Origin: Castor canadensis
Taxonomy: Eukaryota; Chordata; Mammalia; Rodentia; Castoridae
Length of the DNA: 64,000 nucleotides
NCBI RefSeq assembly: GCF_047511655.1
Contig: NC_133394.1
Span: 63,671,937-63,735,936 of the forward strand
Reading direction: 5' to 3'
The stretch's first letter is position 1, and each line of letters starts with the position of its first letter. The notes below the pieces were generated by a model, which did no database searches, had not been told where the DNA came from, and worked only from the letters and a program-made list of their open reading frames with translations. The translations under genes and the position numbers were made by a program. Below, one piece after another: positions 1 through 10,273 of this stretch.

Positions 1-174
1 GGCTAACAGAAACAGAAAAGTCAGAAGAGAAAGTTAATTTTAAGAGGAAAATGATAATGAATATGTGTAGATAGTCCCTGTTAGACATACCTTCTGCCGT
101 TAACTGAAAATGTCCCAAGAGGCTTTAGTACAGCAGAATGTCCATTCTGTAGTCAAACTATACCATCTAGAAGT

Positions 175-335
175 GTGTAAAGTTGGGCAAATTATTTGAC
201 TTGTGACCTCAGTTTTCTTATCTGTAAACTGGGGAAAATACACCTTGAAGGTGTAAAGAAAATTAAATGAGCTAATACAAAGAAATCTAAAAGGCCAGTG
301 CCTGGCATGCAGTAAGCATTAGATATACACGAAGT
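175..335 (+). repeat. MIR SINE
   Basis: Diverged copy of the mammalian-wide interspersed repeat. It keeps the order CTCAGTTTTCTTATCTGTAA, the TTAAATGAG core and a late CCAGTGCCTGGCATGCAGTA segment, as expected for MIR in plus orientation. Confidence 0.8.
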
Positions 336-2596
336 ATCATTATTGGAGATGGAAGGATTTATTGTCCAGAGGAAAATCTGGTATATTTATCATTAAAAAT
401 GAGTTTTCCTATCCATCGGTCACAGGAGTCACAAGCAGATATTTGTAGTTAAAAAGCCAGTCTTTTATAACCTGAAGAATAATGTTCTTCTTCTTTTTTT
501 TTGTTTTTTTTAGCAACAGCTTTATTAAGAAAGAAAAGGAAAGTAGAAGAAAGAGCAGAGAACACCCATGTGGGAGGGGCTGGAGGAAAAACAGTCCAAG
601 CCCAGGAATAATGTTCTTACACAATTATCTGGACTAATTCTATTCTGAACACCTCAAAGTAGTAGGATTGAGTTGTTCTGATGGCGTTATTTATTTGGCC
701 TTTTTCTATGGAGGGGAAGGAACAAAAGGAAAAATTTTCTATCAGTACAGTCTGATTAGGTAAATAGGCTTAAGAATGTTTTGAATAGAAATTAGACATA
801 GAATTAATCCAGTAACTGTTGTTTTGGAAATTGTCATGTAGGTCAAATAGCTTTACACAGAAAAAAAAAAAGAAAAACTCAATGTATTATGTCAGAGCAC
901 CTCTGCTGTATAAATTTATTCTGTGGTCAGGGAGTAGGAGAGTAGGAACTTTTATCACAGATGAACTGGCAAGCTGGTATGGAAATAATTTTCATAAAGG
1001 AAGGAAAGAGAACATAGCTTTATTGAATTCCCAGAGCACTTAGTTTGACGTCCTCAGCTCTCCAGTTTTATGATGCTTTCGCCAGTACTGTAAGATTTCT
1101 TTAAAAGCAGAGTCAGCAATTTCTTTGTTTTCTCTTGAAAGCCAGCAACAGTGTACCAGGAAATCCTACTTGACTGACTGAATGAATTTGTGTTTATGCA
1201 AATATTATCTTGTTAATTTTAATACATTGAAAAATTAGCTAGGAAACTTAGTTTTTATGTTACATCATAGTTTCCTGGTTAATTTTTTTTCCTCAAGTTT
1301 ATTCTATTAATTTAACCCTGATTCATTTTAATTAAACATTTTTTGTGATCATTAAAGTGATATTGTTTCAATGAAAACATAGAAATGTATAACGAAGAAA
1401 ATTAAACACAAGAGTGAGTTTTATGAGCAGATTTTACCAGGGCTAACTTTCCTCAGAGTCACTATTTAGGGTTTCTACTCTTCTATCCTGTGCTCTTCCT
1501 CAAGGAAGGAACCCTGTTCAGAAGCAATTAACCAGACCTTTTGCTTTTTCTTAGAAGCTGTGCCACACAGTCACTAAAGCATCTGAAACACCATGTAGTT
1601 CAGCTGTCTTGTCCCATCTGGAGTCATGTCTAGCCTACGGGCGATTTTAAGGGTTGCTATTTTTTTTTCTAGGGAACAAAAAGCCTTTACTTTGTTACTT
1701 TTTATCCTTCATATTGTATGAAAATGAAATTAATTGTATAAATCTCCAAAATATGTCCTAGGTAAGAATACCTTATCTTTGTTTTAATTTGACTACTAGT
1801 AAGCTGAGAATCTTATTATAAGGTCAGTGGCCACATATAATTATTTTTTTGAATACTTTATTCCTTTTCATAGCCCTGTTTCTTCCAAATTGATTGCTTT
1901 TAATTAATTAATAATTAATGGAGGATTTTTGTTTGGTAGTTGTTATATGTTGCAGATATTTTTTCTGTTGGTTTATCTCTGATCATGATGTGCTTTTGCT
2001 GTGTGATGGCTATCAATTTGTATGTGGTTAAATTTAACTTTTTAATTTGTTAGTCTTTTGTTTCCTGACTTCTATCTAGGCTTCTGGTCTTGCTCAGGAA
2101 ATCCTCTCCTGCATCCAACATTGTAGGAAGTGTGTTTCTATTGTTTTAGTTTAGTGACTTTTTAGCATTCTTTTTTCTTTCTTTCTTTCCTCCCTTCTAT
2201 CTTTCTGTCTGTCTCTTTCTCTATCTGTGTGGGTCTTTTTTTCCTTTTTCATTAAAAAAAATCTGGATTTCATTTTTATTTCTTTTGTGACTTTGGGATC
2301 AAGTTTTATATTATCTCATATTGGTCCCAGGTTTTCTTATAAGACCCAATCGTGACTCAATGAATTGCCCCCACTGAAATTTTCCTTCATAGACATTTTC
2401 CTTTCCTGTTATTTATCTCAGGGCCAAGATCCAAGGAGACTGTTGATCTGCCTTTTTCTAAGTTTTCCTGTCTGGCTTCCCCATGACCTGCATCAGTCAT
2501 CCTGTCACCTCCAGTCCTCCTCCTCTTGTGTTCTCCAACCCCCCTGTGATTCTAAGTCAGTTTCCATTTTTGCCTTCATTAATCTTTTTCCTCTAG
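336..2596. other. Intergenic DNA, no gene seen
   Basis: AT-rich unique-looking sequence with oligo-T and oligo-A tracts (for example near 495-512 and 860) and a CTTT/TCTG-rich pyrimidine stretch at about 2168-2250. Open frames are under 80 codons and resemble nothing recognised. Confidence 0.5.
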
Positions 2597-2790
2597 AGTA
2601 GTGGTTTGCAAACTCTTTCTTTTTTTTTTAAACTCTTTCTTTAAAGGGCCAGATGATAGTATTTTAAGCTTTGCAACTACTCAGCTGTGCTATTTTAGCA
2701 CAAAAGTAGCCTTAGACAATAACTTAGGAATGAATGTTCCAATATAATTCTATCTTCAGACACTGAAATTTGAGTTAGGTTGGATTTTTA
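2597..2790 (+). mobile_element. Old hAT-type DNA transposon fragment (MER/Charlie-like)
   Basis: Starts AGTAGTGGTTTGCAAACTC and continues with AAAGGGCCAGAT, TTTTAAGCTTTGCAACTACT and AATGTTCCAATATAA. This is the word order of a common mammalian non-autonomous hAT element. The subfamily is not assigned and the edges are approximate. Confidence 0.55.
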
Positions 2791-2894
2791 CATGTCACAA
2801 ATTGCGTTCTCATTTTAATTTTCCCTCAACCATTTCTAAAATGTAAAAGTCATTCTTAGTTCACATGTAATATTTAAATAAGCGGCGTTCAGGA

Positions 2895-5800
2895 TTTTTT
2901 TTATTCATTTATTCACATGTGCATACATTGTTTGGGTCATTTCTTCCCCCTGCCACCCAACCCCCTTGCTTCCAGGCAGAACCTGTTCTGCTCTTATCTC
3001 TAATTTTGTTGAAGAGAAGACATAAGAATAATAAGAAAGACAAAGCGTTTTTGCTAGTTGAGTTAAGGATAGCTATACAGAGAGATTCCTAGAATTGCTT
3101 CCATGTACAAATATGTTACAACCCAAGTTGATTCATCTCTAACTGATCTTTACACTGGTTCCTGATCCCCTTCTCGTATTGACCTCTGTCACTTTAAGGT
3201 GTCTGTATTAGTTCCTCTGGAGTGGGGACATCAAATGCTTTCATGTTTTGGGTTTTCTACCTATTCCCATACCTCCAGTATGTGTTCTCCCCTTGTCATG
3301 TGACCCAAGCCCAACAACATTGGTGTAGTTGCCCTAGATCTAAAGTCCGCATATGAGGGAGAACATACGATTTTTGGTCTTCTGAGCCTGGCTAACCTTG
3401 CTCAGAATGATGTTCTTCAGTTCCTTCCATTTGCTTGCGAATGATAAGACTTCATTCTTCTTCATGACTGAGTAGAATTCCATTGTGTATAAATACCACA
3501 TTTTCTTAATCCATTCATCAATAGTGGGGCATCTTCGTTGTTTCCATAACTTGGCTATTGTGAATAGTGCTGCAATAAATATGGGTGTGCAGGTGCCTTT
3601 GGAGTAGCCTGTGTAGCATACTTTTGGGTATATTTCCAGGAGTGGGATTGCTGGATCATATGGCAGATCTATGTTTAGATTTTTAAAAAGCCTTCAAATT
3701 TTTTTCCAGAGTGATTGCACCAGCTTGCATTCCCACCAGCAGTATGAGGGTTCCTTTTTCCCCACATCCTCACCAACACCTGTGTTAGGTGGTGTTTTGA
3801 TGATGGCTATTTTAACAGGGGTGAGGTGGAATCTTATTGTGGTTTTGATCTGCATTTCCTTTATGGCTAGAGATGGTGAGCATTTTTTCCTGTGGTTTTT
3901 GGCCATTTGAATTTCTTCTTTTGAGAAAGTTCTGTTTAGTTCAGTTGCCCATTTCTTTATTGGTTCATTGATTTTGGGAGAGTTTAGTTTCTTAAGTTCC
4001 CTGTATATTCTGGTTTTCAGTCCTTTGATGTATAGCTGGCAAATATTTTCTCCTACTCTGTGGGTGGTCTCTTCAGTTTAGAGACCATTTCTTTTGTTGT
4101 GCAGAAGTTTTTTAATTTTATGTAATCCCATTTGTCCATTCTTTCTCTTCGTTACTAAGCTGCTGGGGTTCTATTGAGGAAGTCCTTGCCTATACCTGTT
4201 ATTTCCAGAGTGTTTCCTGCTTCTTCCAGTACTAACTTCAGAGTTTGGGGTCTGATATTAAGGCCCTTGATCCATTTTGAGTTGATAGTAGTACAGAGTG
4301 ATAAACATGGATCTAGTTTCAGTTTCTTGTAGACGGGTAACCACTTTTCCCAGCAACATTTGTTGAAAAGGCTGTCTTTTCTCCATTGTATATTTTTGGC
4401 ACTTTATCAAAAATAAGGTGGATATAGTTGTGTGGATTCATATCCAGGTCCTCTACTCTGTCTGTTTTTTTATAAGTACCATACTGTTTTTATTGCTATT
4501 GCTTTGTAATGTAGTTTGAAGTCGGGTATTGTAAGACCTCCAGCATTGTTCTTTTTGCTGAGTTTTTATTGCCTTGGCTATTCTTGGTCTCTCGCATTCC
4601 AAATGAACTTTAGGGTAGATTTTTCTATCTCTGTAATGAAAGTCATTGGGATTTTGATGAGAATTGCATTAAACATGTAGATTGCTTTTGATATTATAGC
4701 CATTTTTACTATGTTGATTCTACCAATCCATGAGCATGGGAGATCTTTCTATCTTCTGTAGTCTTCCTCGATCTCTTTCTTCAGGGGTTTGTCGTTCTCC
4801 TTGCAGAGGTCATTTGCATCCTTTGTTAAGTTTACTCCTAGGTATTTGATTTTTTTTGAGGCTACTGTAAATGGAATTGTTTCCATATATTCCTTCTCAG
4901 TTTGTTTGTTGTTGGTGTATAGAAAAGCTCATAATTTTTGTAATTTGATTTTGTATCCTGCCACCTTGCTATAGCTGTTTATGGTGTCTAGGAATTTTTT
5001 GGGTCTTTTTGGTATAGGATCATATCATCTGAAAGTAGGGATATTTTCACAGTTTCTTTACTTATTTGTATTCCTTTTATTTCTTCTTCTTGCCTAATTG
5101 CTCTGGCTAGGAATTCCAGGACTATGTTGAATAGGAGTGGGGATAGTGGGCACCCTTTTCTTATTCCTGATTTTAGGGGAAATGGTTTTAGTTTTTCACC
5201 ATTAAGCATGATGTTGGCTGTAGGTTTGTCATATTTAGCCTTTACAATGTTGAGTAACATTCCTTCTATTCCTAGTTTTCTTAGAGCTTTTATCATGAAG
5301 TGGTATTGGATCTTGTCAAAGGCTTTTCTGCATCTGTTGAGATGATCAAGTGGTTTTTGTCTTTGCTTTTATTAATGTGCTGTATTACATTCACAGATTT
5401 GCATATGTTGAACTATCCTTGCATCCCTGGGATGAAGCCGAGTTGGTCATGGTGTATGATCTTTCTGATGTGTTGTTGGATTCGGTTTGCTATTATTTTA
5501 TTCAGGATTTCTGCAACTATGTTCATTAAGGGAATTGGCCTGTAGTTCTCCTTTTTGGAGGTGTCTTTGTCTGGTTTGGGGATGAGAGTAATATTGGCTT
5601 CATAAAATGAGTTAAGTAGTGTTCCATCCCTTTCTATTTCATGGAACAGTTTAAGGAGGGTTGGTATTAGTTCTTTTAACGTCTGATAGAAGTCAGCAGA
5701 GAATCCAACAGGTCTTGGACTTTTCTTTTTTGGGAGACTCTTTATTGCTGCTTCAATTTCATTTTGTGTTATATATCTATTCAGGTGATTAATATCCCCT

Positions 5801-7439
5801 TGGTTCAGTTTTGGATGGTTGTAAGTATCTAGAAATCTGTCCATTTCTTTAAGATTTTCATACTTATTAGAATATAGGTTCTCAAAGAGGTCTCTGATGA
5901 TTTCTTGGACTTCCATGGTGTTTGTTGTTACCTCCCCTTTTGCATTTCTGATGTTACTGATTTGGATTTTTTCTCTCCTCATTTTAGTCAGGTTTGCCAG
6001 GGGTTTGTAGATCTTATTTTTTCAAAGAACCAGCTTTTTGTTTCATTGATTCTTTATATTTTTTTGTTTCTATTTTATTGATTTCAGTCCTTATTTTTAT
6101 TATTCCTCTACTTCTGCTTGTTTTGGGATTTGCTTGTTCTTGTTTTTCTAGGAGTTTGAGATGTAGCATTAGGTCACTGATGTGAGATCTTTCTGACCTT
6201 TTAATATATGCACTCATGGCTATTAACTTTCCTCTTAGGACTGCCTTTGCTGTGTCCAATAGGTTCTGGTAGGTAGTGTTTTCATTTTCATTAACTTCCA
6301 GGAACCTTTTAATATCCTCTTTTATTTCATCAATGTGTCATTCAGCTTCCAATTGCTTGCATGTTTTTACTGTTGTTTTTGTTGTTGATTTCTAGTTTAA
6401 TGCATTGTGATCAGATAGAATGCATGGTATTATTTCTATTTTCTTATACTTGCTGAGGCTTGCTTTGTGACCTAAGATATGATCTATTTTGGAGAAGGTT
6501 CCATGAGCTGCTGAGAAGAATGTATATTGTGTAGAAGTTGGATGAAATATTCTGTAGACATCAGCAAGGTCTGTTTGATCTATGGTGTGATGTAGTTCTA
6601 GAATTTCTTTATTGATTTTTTGTTTGGATGACCTATCTGGTGGTGACAGGGGGGTATTAAAGTCTCTCACTACCACTGTGTTGGAGTCTATATATGTTTT
6701 CAGGTCCTTCAGAGTATGTTTGATGAAATTAGGTGCATTGACATTGGGTGCATATAAGTTGATAATTGTTATTTCCTTTTGGTGTATTTTTCCTTTTATT
6801 AGTATGGAGTGTCCTTCTTTATCTCGTTTGATCAATATAAGTTTCAAGTCTACTTTGTCTGAGGTAAGTATTGCTACTCCTGCCTGTTTTCAGGGGCCAT
6901 TGGCTTGGTAAATCTTCTTCCAGCCTTTCACTGTCAGCCAGTGCTTATTTCTGTCAATGAGATGGGTCTCCTGTTGGCAGCAAGTTGTTACATCTTCCTT
7001 TTTAATCCAGCTTGTCAAATGGTGTCTTTTGATGGCAGAGTTAAGTCCATTAACATTCAGTGTTTCTATTGATAGGTACGTGGTGATTCCTGTCATTTAG
7101 TTGTCTTTGTTGTTTAAGGGTTTGATTGTGTGCAGCTGAATCATTGTTACTCTCTACTTTCTTGCCTTTTCTTCTCCTGTGGTTTGGTACTGCCTGCCCT
7201 TTCATGGTTTTGTTTGCTTTCACTTTCTGTGTGCAGAATTCCTTGGAGGATCTTTTGTAGTGGTGGCTTGGTGGTCATATATTGTTTTAGTTTCTGCTTA
7301 TCATGGAAGACTTATATTGCTCCATCTATTTTGAATGATACTTTTGCTGGGTAAAGTATCCTAGGGTTGAAGTTATTTTCATTCAGTGCCCAGAAGACCT
7401 CACTCCATGCTCTTCTTGCTTTTAAGGTTTCCATTGAGA
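2895..7439 (-). mobile_element. LINE-1, antisense, 5'-truncated inside ORF1
   Basis: Reading the minus strand, the element starts at 7439 within the C-terminal part of ORF1, next to words such as AAGCAAGAAGAGCATGG. It passes through ORF2 (7096-3340) and a 3'UTR that contains the purine-rich segment around 2950-3010, and ends in an A-tail (T run at 2895-2902). The family is the same as, or very near, the full-length copy at 7440-14605. No target-site duplication could be found, because the right edge abuts that second L1. Confidence 0.93.
3340..7096 (-). pseudogene. L1 ORF2 (endonuclease/reverse transcriptase), degraded
   Basis: ORF2 encodes the protein that nicks target DNA and reverse-transcribes L1 RNA. 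The start MTGITTYLSIETLNVNGL is at 7096. Endonuclease landmarks follow: QETHL, VVVRDFNTPLS (Gly of GDFN lost), [12 protein letters not shown] and LSDHNA. The RT region spans about 5980-4990. The catalytic FADD motif reads LSDDMILY here, so activity is doubtful on that ground alone. The reading frame is split into at least six pieces (7096-6890, 6847-6392, 6259-6014, 5982-5413, 5296-4988, 3906-3694) by stops and indels. The C-terminal frame closes with a stop at 3342-3340. Confidence 0.9.
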
Positions 7440-8462
7440 TTCCAAGATGGCGGCTAGAGGTAGGAAGCAGAAAGCGACCCTCCTATAGTGAAATCTTGGA
7501 GAGACGCTGGAGACACACTTTGCAGGCATAATCACCGAGAAAAGGCATAACTTTGACCCCTCCACATCTCCAGCCAGTGCAGAGAATCTCTACTTCACGT
7601 TAAACAGAGAAACGAGGAGGGCCCCCGGGGCCGCCAGTGGCTGGCGCCCATACGGCTTGGGAAGACGCGGACCAGGTGAGCTTCACGGTACCACAGTAGC
7701 CCCACAGACAAGCCTGGGCCAGAGCAGGATAGCCCCCTGGACAGACTGACCTCCACCCGGGAAAAAAAAAAAAGAGAAACTGAGTAATAAGCAATAAGAA
7801 CAGTTAAGACACGCTGGAAAGAGGGTGGGGCGCCCTGAGCACTGAAGATTGGGGGAAGGGAATCCTTCCCGGGACTGTAAATAAACAAGCCGGGCAGGCC
7901 GGAGAGGCTCTGGCGGGAGCGGGGCGCGCGCCCAGCAACCAGGAGCAGGGAAGCTTGTGAGAGGAGGGAAGACCCACTTCCCACATGAACTGTAAACAAA
8001 CATGGCGGCCAGCAGGAGCAGCAGCACCGCCCAGTAAGCAGGAGCAGGAAAGCTGCTGAAAGTGGCAGTGGGAGGAAAACTTCAGAGGAGAGGGGCTCCC
8101 ACATGAACTGTAAATAAACATGCAGGCCTGACAACGCGGGGGCAGTGTCACCTTTCCCAGTACTTGGAAAGGGGAAAGCCTGTAGCAGAGGCTCCCGCAC
8201 AGGAGAACTCTGAGCAAACAAAGCCTGTGGGACCAGGTGAGTGCTAGCTCACGCCAGAGATCTGCATAAATAACGCAGCCAGCTACAGGCTGAGAGCAGC
8301 AGGCAGGCAAGCCACAGTTGCAGGTACCACTCTCAGAACTGTCTCCAGACGCTTTTTTTTCTTTTTCTCCCTACCTTTGATGAGAGAACAACCGAATTAC
8401 ACCTGCAAGCCAAAAAACTTAGTGAAACTGTATTGCATTTGAACTGGGGACACTTGGTGTGG

Positions 8463-8503
<41 letters not shown>

Positions 8504-9020
8504 TGTGTAGTTTTGTTGTACTTTATGCATACCCTTTGATGAGACAACTACAGAACAACATCTGAGGCACCAACTTCAGGACTGGAGATTGAGACAGACA
8601 CCCAAATTATTAAGACTGAAACTGCATTGCATATAAACTTGGAAGTTCTTTGGTTTTTTTTTTAATTGCCTATTTTCCATTTAATTTTAATTCATTTTTA
8701 TATATAGGTATTACTTTCATTTACTTATTTTTTATTTTTTTTATCTTTGATTTTCAATCCTCTCTCTGTCTCTCTAATGTCTGTTCAGCTTACTGTCGAT
8801 TAGTACACTAACACTCCCTGTTTATACCTTTGAAACTCTCTTGTCTGATACCTTGTTCTGCTTTCTCCCTCTTGTCTGTATATTTGTTTTCCCCTTTTCT
8901 TTAACTTCTTGCTTTCCATCTCAGCTCACCCTTCCATTCTAAATATTACCATTGTTATTATTACAAGCTAGAAAATACTTAATTGCACACAGTACAGGGA
9001 CAGTAACAACACCAAGGACA
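7440..9020 (+). promoter_or_regulatory. L1 5'UTR / internal promoter with degenerate ~115-118 bp monomers
   Basis: The first bases, TCCAAGATGGCGG (7441-7453), match a YY1 site, which in other L1s positions transcription start. The GC- and CpG-rich part (about 7600-8300) holds three copies of a unit marked by ACTGTAAAYAAACA at 7874, 7989 and 8107, a spacing of 115 and 118 bp, each followed by a GGC-rich block and a CAGGAGCAG-type block. A (GT)16 run lies at 8469-8500 and pyrimidine-rich DNA at 8640-8950. Promoter activity is inferred from position and motif. Confidence 0.75.
8469..8500. repeat. (GT)16 microsatellite within the L1 5'UTR
   Basis: Uninterrupted GT dinucleotides, followed by an imperfect GAGTGTGT. 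Confidence 0.97.
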
Positions 9021-10019
9021 ATGACAGGAAGACAGAAAAAACAGGGAAACCAGTTTCCCCACAGCAAAAAATTAGTACAGGAACCAGAGGGGAATGAAGA
9101 GAATAGAAACTCAGATCCAGACTCCAACAAAATGAAGATAAACTATGCCAAAGGACCCAATGAAGCCCACAAGAATAATTTAAAAGAAGACATACTACAA
9201 GTACTCAATGAGAATTTTATAGAGATGATACTGGATAGGGTCAACCAAAATGTACAGGAGACACTCAAGAAATTCGAAGACAATAAAAATAGAGAATTTG
9301 AAAAAGCAAAAGAAGAAATAAAGGAAACCATAGAAGCACTGTATAAACACCAAAGTGAAAGAGTGAACACAATGAATAAATGGATAAATGAACTCAGGAC
9401 AAAAATAGACAACAATAAAGAAGAAAACTGCCAGGATATGGAAAACCTCAGAAAAAAGAACGAAACAGAACTGCAAAACAAAATGGAAGGCCAATCCAGC
9501 AGAATAGAACAAACAGAAGACAGAATCTCAGAACTTGAAGATGAAATGGTAATTAAAGGAAAAACCGAAGAACTATTAATTAAAGAACTCAAGACATGTG
9601 AAAAGAAAATGCAAGAACTCACTGACTCCATCAAAAGACCAAACTTGAGAATCATGGGCATCGAAGAAGGAGAAGAGGTGCAAGCGAAGGGAATGCGTAA
9701 TATATTCAACAAAATAATAACGGAAAATTTCCCAAATCTAGAGAAAGATATTCCCATACAAATGCAAGAGGCTTCCAGGACACCAAACAGACCAGATCAA
9801 AATAGAACTACTCCATGACATATCATCATTAAAACAACAAGTTCAGAAACTAAGGAAAGAATATTGAAGGCTGTAAGAGAGAAAAAACAAGTAACATACA
9901 AAGGTAAACCCATCAAAATCACAGCAGACTTCTCAACAGAAACATTAAAAGCAAGAAGAGCGTGGGGTGAGATCTTCCGGGCACTGAATGAAAATAACTT
10001 CAACCCCAGGATACTCTAG
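9021..10019 (+). pseudogene. L1 ORF1 (RNA-binding protein), one nonsense codon
   Basis: ORF1p is the trimeric RNA chaperone that coats L1 RNA. The first ATG in frame is at 9021 (MTGRQKKQGNQ), giving 332 codons if the frame is read through. A charged heptad-rich coiled coil covers roughly residues 35-200, with many Glu, Lys and Asn. RRM-like words follow (RPNLRIMGIEEGEE, NIFNKIITENFPNLEKD), then a C-terminal domain ending NNFNPRIL before TAG at 10017-10019. The only disruption I see is TGA at 9816-9818, after NRTTP. There L1s have Arg, consistent with CpG decay of CGA to TGA. A longer open frame upstream from 8952 lacks an ATG. Confidence 0.9.
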
Positions 10020-10273
10020 CCAGCAAAGCTATCATTCAAAATAGATGGAGCAATAAAAGTCTTCCATGATAAGCAGAAACTAAAACAATATGTGACCACA
10101 AAGCCACCATTACAAAAGATTCTGCAAGGGATCCTGCACACAGAAAGTGACACCCAACTTAACCATGAAAAGGCAGGCAGCACCAAACCACAGGATAAGA
10201 AAAAGCAAGACAGTAGAGAGTAACATCAAGTTAGGTACACACAATCAAACCTTCAAATAACTAAGACAACTAA

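Noticed and set aside
9143-9757. 204-codon minus-strand frame opposite L1 ORF1
   Set aside because: Shadow of the Lys/Glu-rich coiled coil; Ser/Phe-rich composition results from complementing AAG/GAA codons.
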